Assembly: GCA_021292105.1 (NCBI GenBank)
Contig: CM037869.1
Location: forward strand, 25,248,050 to 25,312,049
From: Anadara kagoshimensis
Taxonomy: Eukaryota; Mollusca; Bivalvia; Arcoida; Arcidae
DNA length: 64,000 nucleotides
Direction: 5' to 3'
The stretch's first letter is position 1; each line of letters opens with the position of its first letter. Below, one piece after another: positions 20,951-32,543 of the stretch. The notes under the pieces were generated by a model. It searched no databases. It saw only the letters and a list, made by a program, of their open reading frames with translations, and was not told where the DNA came from. The position numbers were made by a program, and so were the translations under genes.

Positions 20951-21669
20951 AAAAGTAAAAATGAAAAACTTATAGACGGAGGAAAGTAAAAAAAACTGTC
21001 AGTTATTTTATAAAATTAACAGTGTAGAGATTATATGTACTAATAAAAGATTTTCCCGGCTTTAAAAAACATTGATAACTGAACAAAGGTTATTTTTAAA
21101 GACATTAGAAATTACTATTTAACACTGTTTTAATTTCATGAAATATATAAATTGACATTAAATAAATGTTTATTGATACTAATTTAACAACAACTATCGA
21201 ACATGGAATCACTTAAGGAATCAAATAGTAAAATCGTAACTGAAAACGTTAAATAAAACATGAAAAATAGAAAAGTCCATAGAGTTTTCATTTTTTGCAG
21301 GATATTTTTAACTTTAATATACGCTAAAAATTCTTAACAGTTACAATTGCAAACTTTCTGAAATAAAATCTATACCTAACCTGTGGGCTATCAGATATTT
21401 AACACCAAAGAGAAAGATAGCGATTATCATACCTTTTATCATTTCAATTTTTTGTCTTGTTTATTTCTCACCAAACCCAACTGACGGTATTTAAAAAAAA
21501 AAAAAAAAACTATTAAAATGTGTTGATTGCAATATCGATTCATTTAAAAATCAAGAATTGTACATCTTGAAAGAAATATATAAATTTTTCATATAACACC
21601 ATTTTGATAATTAGTCAAATAGTCAATTTATAACGATGCCAACAGAAAACATGTGATAGTTATCACGGT

Positions 21670-22055
21670 AAATTTGATAACCAGTACAGAATCTCATATA
21701 TGCTTGTTATGTCTTGTTTAGGCTTCTCTTCGTTTGTTTTTAGTACATGTATTTATAATGAAACGTTCCATGTACAAATATTCAGCTACATACCGCTTTC
21801 TATTATTTGTGATTTTATTTCTTTTTATCAAAGATACAACAATAATTTAAAAGTTACTAAAGGAACAAATGAAATACTCCACAATTATGCTTTACAAACA
21901 CTTTATTACAAGACAATATCATATGTAATAAAATATTTTAAGTTACTAAAGGAACAGAAGAAATTAACATCAAATGTGCTATTCAAACACTTTAATACTC
22001 AACAATATGTTTTGAAATTCATTTGTAGTAAATGAGACTTTAATGTAATAAAAGT
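21670..22055 (-). pseudogene. Inverted copy of the receptor 3'-flank (distal piece)
   Basis: Reverse complement of 10469-10866. It is the second part of the inverted receptor copy; the first part is at 26938-27425, and the two are separated by the inserted element at 22069-26923. At its far edge it continues past ACCGTG with sequence (ATAACTATCACATG) that the original lacks because retroelement R begins there. Confidence 0.8.
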
Positions 22056-24370
22056 TATAATACATACAGGGGAAACGCCAACCCGGCCTACGCATTGATT
22101 CATTAAACAAGTTTGCACGCGCAAAAGGGGTGAAAAACATGGCCAAAAACGGCATACACTCGAGGCGTGGAAATAATGAAATATTTGTCTTACCATCTGT
22201 TATTACTGAAACACATGGCATTTTATTAAAATTTCTGAATAGATGTAATTGATTCAATGGAGATTTGCTCAAATTTGGTGGCAATTTTACCATTTAAATA
22301 CCGATTGAATGTGAGACACTTGCCTAAAATCGAAAATTATTTTTTTGAAAAATGTGATCTCTTTCAATCTTTTGCTCATGCACCAAAGATGTTTTAATAT
22401 GAATGGAAAGAACTTTTTCCCGTGTTTATTTTGATGTATAATTCGACTGTTAAATTTTCTGATACAAAAAACGTACAAGTTTTAAAGTCGAAAAAATCGA
22501 TGAAAATGTCGGATATGTGATCATGCGTCGGTCCCTTTTCCGGCTCATTTGACCCATAAATAATGCAACGGCAGCTTCCTCATGGTACACCATGTGTAAA
22601 TTTGATAATACAGAGACGCTGTTTGGATTTATTTGCTGAAATAAAGTGAGTTTTGCCATTTAAATCGTGATTTTCTTCACACTTTAAGCCGATTTTGCCG
22701 AAATTTTGGGTCTACTTTCAGGCACCCATCTTACAAAAGTGCCGTCACCGCCTCAAAGTTATTTTTTGCATTCCCGAACGATCCTTTTGTATTGTGTACA
22801 TGACAGTCATGGTTTTTACACCTTATAACATGCAGGATTGATTTGTGGTACCACTGAATATATGAAGTTTACATGGATACCAATACACTGGTCTGCATGT
22901 ACTCAGGACACATTGGCCTGTAGGCTTTGTAGGCCTTCAAATTATTTGGCTGCTAAATAACAATCAACTGTCTTATTTTATTTTATTTTATTTTATATTA
23001 AATACATGAGGGATGGGTTTACTCAAATATTTACCATTAACATTTGACCAGGAGTCTGGATTTCTACATGAAATATTCCTTAGATGAGGGACATCATTCA
23101 ACTTAAATTTAGCTCAATTCATAAATTTATATGTACATCTTGAATTTCATCACAAGATTGGCACTAGTCTTAATTATTTTTTTTTTTTAAATTATAATGT
23201 AATAAAAACTCCGGCTTCCTTACTTTGGTACAAAGCATGAATTCATACTTTATTATGCAGTCCCATTTAATCGTTTAATCAAATTTTAACAGAAAAAAAT
23301 TCATTTGAAATCCTATACAAATTGAAAATTTGCATATAAGCTGGACTCATACAGTGTGTATACATCTATGATCTAAGCTACCCTGTAAACATAAAATGAT
23401 ACATGTAGTGCCATCATTATTTTTATTGTTATTAGCTCTGGCATGTGCTACTATTGAATTTTTATAAAATTGTCATGTGTTGATTAAAGTGATTTTGAAT
23501 TTTTATAAAAATAATGCATTCAAAGTCAGTACATTTGAATTGTATTATTTTAGTAGCACATGACAGCTCTATTTTTTTGCTCTAAAACTTTAGAAGAGAC
23601 AACATCTTTTTGCTAATGTAATAATTGAAATTGCTAAATAATGAAATAACACTATAATGTACTTTAAACCATAAACAGATAGGTCTAAAATATTGCAAAT
23701 TGTCCATTATAATCTTGATTCAACACCATAACTGAGCCAAGTCATTAAAGTCACTTTGCTTAATTAAGTTTGACAGATGTGTTTAGATGCCAGTTACAGA
23801 CACATAGTCATGCCATACCTGCCCATCATCTGATGTTGACTTAAAAGCCAGAGTATCTCAAATTTAAGCTAACATGGCCCATTATAAGTTGTCATTTAAT
23901 TCAGATGATGAACAAGTATGGAACCAGAGAAAGATCCCCATACTGATTATTTCATTATGAAAAATGATTTCACTTTTTGTGAAATTTATACAGAAGTCCT
24001 GCAACTAGGGTGCATGATCAGTTGGCACATGCAATGTAAGGCACTTATTCAGCAACAAACACCTTATTTCACTTCTGATATGTTATATTATTCCTTGCTA
24101 ATTTTGTTTCAGTCCATGGATTTAACAAGTTTTCACTGATAACTCATGACTTGTGCATTTTTTCATTTATAATTATGATGAAACCCATTTTTTTAGACTG
24201 GTAAAAGTAGTGTTAAAATTAAAACTAATTAAAAAGTTTTCGATGTAAATCATTCACACATTCATTTGTGTAACATGTACATTCAAACTCAAATTAACCC
24301 TCATAAGTTGAAAATGATCAGGAAAGAATACAATTCATGATTGAACACTGAAATTACACATTAGACAACT

Positions 24371-24374
<4 letters not shown>

Positions 24375-24422
<48 letters not shown>

Positions 24423-24442
24423 ATATATATTATATATATATG
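24375..24442. repeat. (AT)n microsatellite
   Basis: Long TATATA run with two single-base interruptions. Confidence 0.9.
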
Positions 24443-24978
24443 AAATTATGTGATATGAAATATTGAAGCAATGTCTAAAGATGTTAATCCACAGCTCAAA
24501 TCCAAGTTAATGAATATTGTTTTCACAAGCACTGCCTCAACATAATATAGTTTATGCTTTTTCCCTCATTAAAATGTCAAGTCCATGACTATTTCACATG
24601 TACAATTAATTTTAAAATTAAAAAAAAGAGATTTATCTTTGGTTAGTTTTGATGCAGCATGCTAATTATTTAATGTATGCATTTCATTTTCAATTTATAA
24701 ATACTTTATTGCACACCTGCATATTCTGGTGTTGGTTTGAAATAAGTCAAATATTGTGGTAGACTACTCATGTACATGTATATAACACATATGGCTTGTA
24801 ATGGGTAAATCTGTTGCATAATCATGCAGTTTTTAAAATTCCTCAAATCCTACCCTCCCATCACACACATGTTCTCTCTCTCTCTCACACACACATTAAC
24901 GCTGATTATTTGGACCAGCAAGACATATTGCTTTGATTGGAGGTCAACATCAGAGATCCTACCATTTCTATATTTTCC

Positions 24979-25163
24979 TACAGAGTTAAACCTGTCTATA
25001 AAGGCCACCCAAAGGAACCAGTAAAAGTGGCCTTAATGGACAGGTGACCTTTGTATACAGGTTCAAATAATATGAATAAAGAACAATTAGGATACAATTA
25101 TACTGGCCTTTATAGGCAGGTGACCATTATATAGATGTGGCCTTGAGGGCAGGTTGGACTGTA
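24979..25163 (+). mobile_element. Short MITE (family M), complete copy
   Basis: TACAGAGTTAAACCTGTCTA at the left and GGCAGGTTGGACTGTA at the right form imperfect TIRs. Interior has AAGGCCACCCAAAGGAACCA and AGGATACAATTATACTGGCC. Same family at 50836-51018, and reversed at 2258-2385 and 14565-14690. Confidence 0.7.
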
Positions 25164-25659
25164 TTTCCTATAAATTTTTTACCCTTTTCTTATATTTTCC
25201 TATAATTTTGTTACTGGAATTCAGAATGGGGACATTTCCTTGCATTTAGTACATATATGAAACAACATTCACGTTTATGTATTTTTAAACCAGTAAGTAT
25301 ACATTGCAGTTGCCAATATTTTATGTTTGTTAGTAAAAGGGGGAACAGAAATGGCTGTAGGAGAGGCCATGGATGTATATTTTTGTGCAAATTATTTAAA
25401 AAATTCCTATAATTTTAGTGGAAACTCCTATAATTTTGATGCCACATTCCTATTTTTCCTATATTTTGGACCTCAAAATGGTAGGATCCCTGCAATATAC
25501 GATTAGAAGTCAGCGCAATATGTAAACATGCTGGGCAGCTGACAGTGCATGTAGGTAGAAAAATCGATAATGCATGCAACTGTCATGTGTGATGAAGCGA
25601 AACACGATATTGACGTCACTACGTCAGATGTATGTACAATGTATGAGTACATTGAAGGT

Positions 25660-26830
25660 CACGGCCATATTTGTTTTCATTGACGACACATGAAGGCTCT
25701 TGGTTTTTTGCTTTTTTCAGATATTGACAGCGCATGCACCAGGTATAATACTTTGTTAAAATAAATTACAACAATATTGTAATACTTTGTCAAAATTTGA
25801 AAGAAAAAAGACCATGGTACAAAAAACGTACAAGTTTTAAAAATCGAGTCGAGTTTCATGCTGATTAGGCTACAGTGATTTTTAAGAGAAATCAGGTGCC
25901 GTCAGAAAAAAGAGGTTTTTTTTGTAAGTATGCGTGTCATCCAGAATTTTTTCATACATGTGTAATTTTAAGTTCATAACAAATCTGCTGATAATGCGTT
26001 TACACCCATAAATGCAAATTTTACCGTTAAAATACGACACCGAATTTAGTGTACACTGACGCTCGCGGCCATATTTGTTTTCATTGACGACGAATGAAGG
26101 ATCTTGGTTTTTTGCTTTTTTCAGATATCCACACCGTATGCACCAGGTATAATATTTTGCAAAAATAAATAACAATACTATTGTAATGTTATGTTAAAAT
26201 TTCAAAGATAAAAAGTCATGTTACAAAAAACGTACAAGTTTTAAAAATTGAGTCATGCTGATTAACAGTGATTTTCAAGAGAAACCAGGTGCCGTCAGAA
26301 AATCGATAATTTTTTTGTAAGTATGCATGTCATCTCGGAATTTTTCATACTGCGAAATTCTAAGTTCATGACAAATCTGCTTATATTGCGTTCACACTAT
26401 AAATGCAAACTTTACCGTTCAAACACGACACTGAATTTACTGTACACTGAAGCTCGCGGCCATTTTTGTTTTCATTAGTTTTTTGCTTTTTTCAGATATC
26501 TACACTTTATGCACCAGGTATAATATTTTAAGAAAATAAATAGCAATAGTATTGTAATGTTATGTCAAAATTTCAAAGAGAAATATTCATGGTACAAAAA
26601 ACGTACAAGTTTTAAAAATCGAGTTGAATTTCGTGCCGATTTTCAAGAGAAATCGGGTGCCGTCAGAAAATCGCGAATTTTTTTTAAGTATGATATGTCA
26701 TCTAAGATTTTATAATACATACGAAATTTTAAGTTTATGATACATGCCCTTATATTGCGTTTTCATCCATACATGCAAATTTTACCGTTAAAATACGAAA
26801 CTGAATGTGACCGAATGTTTTCCGGTTTCG
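25660..26830. repeat. Tandem block, three units of about 390-405 bp
   Basis: GGCCATATTTGTTTTCATTG (at 25663 and 26067; a close variant at 26458) opens each unit. Each then has TTTTTTGCTTTTTTCAGATA, GCACCAGGTATAATA, TACAAAAAACGTACAAGTTT and AGAGAAATCAGGTGCCGTCA. A related block lies near the other end of the same TIR element (22320-22745). Short minus-strand frames here are repeat by-products. Confidence 0.8.
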
Positions 26831-26937
26831 GACACTTGACAAAAAATAATCCCGTTTTTTCGACCGCGGAAGGTTTCAAAAAACAAAACCAAAACACAAT
26901 TTGCTCTTGGCGTTTCCCTTGATAACCAAGGAACATT

Positions 26938-27425
26938 GTGGTAGACCTACTGACATGTCGATTAAACTATGGACTGGCGATGGCAATCTAATGTTTTAAG
27001 AATTGTTCGATTCTAGAGAGACTGACACATTTGCATCTTTAATGCAAAAACTGCAATTACGTCAGTTACTTTCTGGTGTCTTTGTATTGACTCTAAAGTC
27101 ATTAAACGTTCTCAGGGCCCCTGTTTGCTACAAGGACTGCACTTCATTTAATTTGTAACTCAATGTCATTGGTAGGCTTCGTCTAGCGACTACATCTTAC
27201 CCGATCCCTGACATTTTTTGCGAGGAGAAATGAAATTCCAACGAATGTACCATGCGAACCAGCCAACATAATATAGATATAGCGTAAGATATCAAGTTGT
27301 AAAATATCAGCAATAATACCTAATATCCAAGGGCATGCACAGAGTATACTTAGTCTAAGATAGACTGGTATGAATGAACGCACCTGTCGCACTGATTGCA
27401 CAAGTGTATCTCGATATTGACTGTT
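26938..27425 (-). pseudogene. Inverted partial copy of the receptor (TM6, TM7, tail and 3' UTR)
   Basis: The minus strand reads QSVRQVRSFIPVYLRLSILC through TM7, matching the receptor at 9980-10200 with two visible amino-acid changes (ILQLD-F/I-LRY, YI-T/M-LAG). A TCG-to-TAG change then stops it about 15 residues early, and the polyadenylation signal is changed to AATACA. Homology starts abruptly near 27425, so TM1-TM5 are absent. It lacks the 13 extra bases seen at the receptor's frame break. Confidence 0.85.
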
Positions 27426-27582
27426 GGAGTTATACCCCTTTCCCCTGAAATTGTACTTAGCTGCAACTGCAAAACCTTCAAAACTATTGAAGTGATGGAC
27501 CACATAATATATATATAAAAAGTTAAGTTAAAATGTTTTCTAAAACATATTTATTATTTTATCATTTGTAAAGCATGTTTCA

Positions 27583-27985
27583 TCCTTAGTGATTAAAAAC
27601 TTAAAAATAAGTATTTTTTTCTAAAACATAACTGAATTTACTATTTGTAAAACATGTTTCACCGTTGTGTACGGTTCTTCTTGTTACATATAAATGAATG
27701 GTATAAAATAATATAAAATGGCTTTTACAAAATAAATATTGTTATTAAAAACATTTACGTTTATATAAAATATTATAAAATGTCTTTTACATACATAAAT
27801 AAATATTCTTATTAACAATATCTTTGTATGTGTGTAAAGGCCATTTTATGTTATTTTATACAATTCATTTATATGTAACAAGAAGAACCATACACAACGG
27901 TGAAACATGTTTTACAAATAGTAAATTCAGTTATGTTTTAGAAAAAAATACTTATTTTTAAGTTTTTAATCACAAAGGATAAACT
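27583..27985. repeat. Near-perfect 400-bp palindrome
   Basis: Left-arm AAACTTAAAAATAAGTATTT, TTTCACCGTTGTGTACGGTT and CTTCTTGTTACATATAAATG are mirrored in the right arm, with the centre close to 27783. Very AT-rich. Probably a MITE whose whole length is the inverted repeat. Confidence 0.9.
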
Positions 27986-28478
27986 TTATCGACATATTTG
28001 GAATTCCAACCCAAACTTGGTATTTGACACCGGTATCGCAATCATACACAAGCAAATGTATTGTGATTTACATTTTTGTACAAAGGGCTATAACTTCAAG
28101 GAAAATTAGCAAACTATCTCGGGATGATAATATGCGCATATCCAACTTCCAGAGCTCCAGATAAGCTGCGTATCTGCGTATTTTACGCATAGATTTTATT
28201 TAAATACGCCAAATATTTCAATGAGAGGCGTACTATTTACGCATGGTTATGGACACTTACGCATAATCAGTTAAACCCCCGCGTATCGATGTTAACAACT
28301 TGAAAGTGAAAACGAAAGTAGAAACTCCCAGTCTACAGCCAAGTCATGTAGACGCTTGATAATAACAATTACATGACCTGGACTCGAAATCGCTTTTGTG
28401 ACAATGATGAACCTCGTGGTATCGCATTACGTCAGTGTCAGCCAATCAAAGTTCTTCTAATGACAGATGTCGCGGAAT

Positions 28479-28637
28479 ATGGCCAAGTCAAAACAAAAAT
28501 TTGACAAAATCGTCAGGTCCCGAATTATTATTGAAGAGTTAATTACTGGTTGTATCAACGAGTCTAGAAGAAAAAAACACGATGGACAGAATGTAAAAAA
28601 AGAAACAATATTACAGTGGCAGGCACAATATCCGTAG
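28479..28637 (+). pseudogene. Possible transposase N-terminal remnant
   Basis: 52 codons: basic start MAKSKQKFDKIVRSR, helix-like middle, then RRKKHDGQN and ILQWQAQYP before a TAG. It sits inside a TIR element in plus orientation. A basic start followed by an aromatic W-x-x-x-YP motif recalls N-termini of some DNA transposases, but I cannot assign a family. Confidence 0.3.
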
Positions 28638-28692
28638 ATGGTTGTCGAATCGTCGGCTGAATCGGATGTACGGTTTTCAAACCAACTGGGAC

Positions 28693-28693
<1 letters not shown>

Positions 28694-28729
<36 letters not shown>
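28694..28729. repeat. (CA)n microsatellite
   Basis: Uninterrupted ACACAC run inside the 0.9-kb TIR element. The minus-strand frames around it are by-products. Confidence 0.95.
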
Positions 28730-28730
<1 letters not shown>

Positions 28731-29061
28731 CGGTATTACTATATCCCCCTCACCACTGGTGGCGGGGGGATAATTAGTGCACATAACATAGATACAGCTA
28801 CAATGCTTTGAACAAAATCCAGCATGACGGAAAAATGTAAAATAAAAACAAACACAATCACATTCACTAGTTTCAATTTTTAATTTAAGATATTTTAAGT
28901 TACACTTTTTAATCAAAAATTGTCGGTAAAAGTGGTTTTACTCCTCATTGTTAAATTTGATGAGTACTTCTACTCATCACTAAATTGCTTTTACTCATAA
29001 AATTAAAATTTGATGAGTGAATACCCACGACACTTAAAAATTATCTGGAGCTCTGAACTTC

Positions 29062-29366
29062 TATTGATGCTTTGCGCTAAGTTTGGTAAATTAGTGCTTT
29101 AAAATGTTTGAGGGTTACATGGGACAAGAAGTATCTGGACGGACGAAAGTTCGAATTTATTAAGCCCCCCCCCCTCCTCTTTTTTCTTCGTAAGGCGTTG
29201 ATAAAAACTGACATTGCTTTTGCCAATATCTGCGTCTGCCAGATCTATTAGTTTGTCACTTATAAGAAAATATAAAAATCAAAATTGAAAAAGTTGTCAC
29301 AATATTTTATAAATAAAAAATCGATAATATCTGCTATGTATAATTTATGTCTAATGGAGCCTTCAA

Positions 29367-29415
<49 letters not shown>

Positions 29416-29574
29416 GTGGCTATCGCGTTGCTGTCAGATATAATTTGAATTTTTGTTGAAAATTGTTTGTAAAAGTCGGAGTATAGGTGGGGTGGGTGTA
29501 TCCATGTATCTATTTATATAAGCAGCGTGACGTAATGCTGTTAGTACATTGCCCCATTCAAGATTATGTGATGG
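29062..29574. other. Unassigned, with a (GT)n microsatellite at 29371-29410
   Basis: No gene seen. Also contains a C9 run near 29166. Confidence 0.7.
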
Positions 29575-29745
29575 TGAAGGAAAACTTGAGTGCCCTGAGA
29601 AAACCGCCGACCTTCGACAAGCGAACTGACAAACCGTTTCTCACACTAGGATCTGACCGTGTGGGATTCGAACTAGGGCGGCGAGATGCACTGTGATCAA
29701 TTTGCGCGCGCGTTTTATACCACATGGCTCCCGTGAAGAATAAAC
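29575..29745 (-). mobile_element. tRNA-derived SINE fragment, second family
   Basis: The reverse complement carries a B-box-like AGTTCGAATCCCACACGG preceded by a degenerate head, then GTCAGTTCGCTTGTCGAAGG and a pyrimidine-rich stretch. A related fragment is at 54955-55125. Confidence 0.5.
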
Positions 29746-30774
29746 TGATGTGTTACATTTTTCATTTGCATCTGCTTTTAATACACTCTCTTAAGTATTA
29801 AATCAACATGATTAATTGTGCCGATAATGGCAAATAGTGTCTAAAAAAGTAAATTTTCCAGACATTACTGACGATTGTTGACTCCAAATTAAAAATCATA
29901 TTTTCCGGCCGTAAAGGTTAACCCCAATCTCAAAATTTATATCCAGCTTAAAAACTATATTTCAGACGGCAATTGTTAACCCCCTCCAAACACCTCTTTT
30001 TATTAAAATTATACCTAATTTAAAAACATATTTTCATACACATCCCATTTACAATTATAAAATACCATGACTGAAAAAAAATCAGATAGTAATTCTTGGA
30101 AGCATTCGAATAAGCCATTATAAATAATAAAGTGTGAAAATGATGTAATTTGTTTCAATTGTAAAATCATGAAAAAATTAAATAAAAACTTAAAATTAAT
30201 ATCCAGAAAATAGCATTATTATGGTTATCTTTGATAAAGACCTTGAAATCATACCCGCCTTGAGATTTGTCCAATTTGGACATTAATACAGACAGACCAT
30301 AAATAATGAATTAATTTCATCAAGGCACGATGACCAATACATTTATAAAGAATGCCCAGAGGACGAGTGACCAACCACTTCATAAATGAAATTACAACGC
30401 GTGAAATAAACCAGATATTAGCCCATGCACTTTACACGCAACCCTGCTTTATCCTTCCGATACAAAAAGTAGCGACCTCATCACAATTAGTCGATAAAAC
30501 ACCCGATGGGAAAACTGACCGCTGTAACACAAAGCCATTGACCATCCCTTAGTGGATTGGAAAATATTCATTATAACTTCAATTATCTTTCTGTTATTAT
30601 TGGTCTTGTTTACAAATAATAAAGAGAGAGTTTCAGGATCGTTTTATTCCGTCATAAATTAATCAGTATCACCGGACATATTGTATTTTTCACATAGGTT
30701 ATACGTAAGCTAACTTGGCCAGGTTCTCATAGGCTTATATCATAAAATAATGAAAAATAAAATGACAGGATTGA
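29746..30774. other. Unassigned AT-rich stretch
   Basis: Two imperfect copies of CCGGCCGTAAAGGTTAACCC / AGACGGCAATTGTTAACCCC occur near 29907-29975. An open frame at 30352-30552 has no recognisable domain and no splice context. No gene called. Confidence 0.4.
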
Positions 30775-31109
30775 TTGATTGATTGGGACTTACGTCTTAG
30801 TCAAGAATAGTTTTCTTAATATCGAGATGTCACCAGCTATAGGCGAAATGGCATTAATTTTGCAGTGCGCGATTGGCAATATGCAGAGACGGTTCTTAAC
30901 GTGCCATGCATACTATGATACAGATCGTCAATTTTTAAGGTCTTTTCCTTAAGACTCCGTCAGTTTCACTTTTAAATGCCGTGTGCATGGCGAAAGAACA
31001 GTCGCTACTTGTTTTAAAGTCTTGGTCAGTCTCCGGCCGGGGTTTGAACCCTCGACCTCTTACATGCAAATCAAACACTTTACCAACTGAGTTACCGTAG
31101 TGGTTCAAA
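30775..31109 (-). mobile_element. tRNA-derived SINE
   Basis: The minus strand head reads AACCACTACGGTAACTCAGT, B-box GTTCAAACCCCGGCCGGAG, then body and the tail with GGTGACATCTCGATATTAAG, ending TCAATCAATCAA. The body is more diverged than in 55294-55618. Confidence 0.8.
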
Positions 31110-31191
31110 AATGATAGGGGTTCAGTAGAGGTTAAATTATTGTAATAAAATGTTCGTCTAAATGGATCGACCAGACATTTTTTTACTGCAC

Positions 31192-31399
31192 TACAGGCCT
31201 GTCGAAAGTTTAACACTAAGCCAACGAATCGGCGCGAATCAACAAGTCACCTCGGTCCCTCATAAGCTATATCTCGACAGCTTTTCGACAATTATCTCTA
31301 TGTAGTTTTCAGCCACTTGCTAACCATATCTCGGTCACTTGGATCTTCAGCTCCTTTACGTTTGCCCAGTGTTTAACTTTCGACAGGTCTGTGCTGTAC
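31192..31399. mobile_element. MITE family T, complete copy
   Basis: Left ACAGGCCTGTCGAAAGTTTA and right TTAACTTTCGACAGGTCTGT are inverted repeats. Interior has clock-like CTCGACAG/TTTTCGACA motifs found in all family members. Non-coding. Confidence 0.8.
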
Positions 31400-31788
31400 C
31401 TTAGCAACAAGTAAACAGGTTGTGTATAAATCTTCTCACAGGAACAAAATGGCTGCAATCAAGGCACTTTATTCATCGAATTACACTACCTCTACATGGT
31501 GCACCGCACACTCGACCCTGGCTATTTTTGCAGGTTTAAGCTCCACCCTGTCCATAAATGTCTTCATTTCATTCAAACTGTCTATACAAAGCTAAAGAAA
31601 AAAATATTTTAAAAATCATATACTACATAAACATTCATGGGGGCACTTTTAACTGGAAGTAATTGAGTCATACCATTTCATAAGTTATATATAATTTATC
31701 CATGGTAAATTTGACCCAGTACAAAGTTATATTATCCTATTAGAGGTGAAATAACTTTTAAATCACAAATATTCGTGGTGGATTTTCA
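31400..31788. other. Unassigned, no gene seen
   Basis: AT-rich; no repeat partner recognised within the window. Confidence 0.4.
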
Positions 31789-31863
31789 TTGTGTAGCTAG
31801 GTATGTGGTAGAGCACTCGCCTATAGTGCGGGAGGCCCACGGTTCGATCCATGGTCCGATCCC
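31789..31863 (+). tRNA. tRNA-like sequence 1 (probable tRNA-derived repeat or pseudogene)
   Basis: Intact anticodon arm CTCGC-CTATAGT-GCGGG (loop anticodon ATA, which would read a Tyr codon) and T arm with GGTTCGATCC. The acceptor and D arms are degenerate, so it is unlikely to be a working tRNA. Confidence 0.4.
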
Positions 31864-32002
31864 GCATTTTTTCTCTTTCCTGTTATATTTGGGGTTTCGT
31901 CCGACCCTGGGAAGTGGCCGACCAACAGGTTTGTCCCAGGGTGGAACCTGACGGTTTCGATTCAAGTAAGTTGAATCGAAAAAAGGAAGGGAGATTGTAG
32001 CG

Positions 32003-32073
32003 GTCTGGATAGCTCAGTGGTAGAGCACTCGTCTATAGTGGAGAGGTCCAGGGTTCGATCCCCGGTCCGGTCC
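32003..32073 (+). tRNA. tRNA-like sequence 2 (probable tRNA-derived repeat or pseudogene)
   Basis: Good A box TAGCTCAGTGGTAGAGC and B box GGGTTCGATCCCCGG. The acceptor stem GTCTGGA pairs with TCCGGTC apart from one mismatch. The anticodon stem is poor. Same downstream GCATT...TTCCTGTTA stretch as sequence 1, about 210 bp away, so the two are a tandem repeat of one unit. Confidence 0.45.
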
Positions 32074-32224
32074 TGCATTATTTCCCTTTCCTGTTACAAT
32101 TGCTCTAGCTTTTCATCTGGGGACAATATTATCTCCATAACTGTCTTGAAGATATCACTAACATTGTAGGAATAAAATTCGCGTCACCAGATTTCAAACA
32201 CTCCACTTTTCACTGTTAAAACAT

Positions 32225-32511
32225 CCACAGAGAGAGAGAGGGGGAAGAGAGAGGTGCGTATTCTTTTCATTATTGGATAAATAATAAATACATGTAGATA
32301 GAATAGATGAAATTAATTACGCAATATTTGATCATCCAGAGCTAGACCAGCCTTTCCAAATTATTGGTTCCTATAAATTATACAAAGTATATCCTTCTCT
32401 ATCTCAGAGAGAGAGAGAGAGAGAGAGAGAGTTGTGTATCTCCTTTCATCCGATTATCCGCAGCATCTGATCACTCCGAGTTAGACTAGTCTATAAATTA
32501 TACAATGTTGC

Positions 32512-32543
<32 letters not shown>

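Larger units (their letters stand above)
19460..21497. repeat. Large inverted duplication, right arm
   Basis: Mirror of 15430-17215. It is longer because of an extra piece at about 20127-20418 that belongs to a dispersed repeat also seen at 32715-32890 and 45865-46005. The outer end carries an A17 run next to GGTATTTAAA. Confidence 0.85.
22069..26923. mobile_element. 4.85-kb TIR element splitting the inverted receptor copy
   Basis: Left end CAGGGGAAACGCCAA, right end TTGGCGTTTCCCTTG. It interrupts what is continuous sequence at 10440-10475. Subterminal tandem blocks contain AAAAAACGTACAAGTTTTAA. No long open frame inside, so it is non-autonomous or decayed. Superfamily unknown; no clean target duplication seen. 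22741-24978 has no other feature I can support. Confidence 0.65.
28150..29055. mobile_element. 0.9-kb TIR element flanked by AACTTC
   Basis: Termini CAGAGCTCCAGATAA and TTATCTGGAGCTCTG are perfect inverted repeats. AACTTC flanks both sides directly (28144-28149 and 29056-29061), a likely target duplication, perhaps of a longer site. Interior holds a (CA)n tract at 28694-28729 and a small open frame at 28479-28637. TIRs and size suggest a deletion derivative; superfamily not assigned. Confidence 0.7.

Noticed and set aside
22287..22659. Minus-strand frames inside the 4.85-kb element
   Set aside because: They overlap subterminal repeat blocks and have no domain; not a transposase.
28457..28916. 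Minus-strand frames with CVCVCVCV runs
   Set aside because: Translations of the (CA)n tract inside a TIR element.
30352..30552. 66-codon plus frame MPRGRVTNHF...
   Set aside because: Ends close to a normal random length, no domain, no splice context and no repeat in the window to test it.
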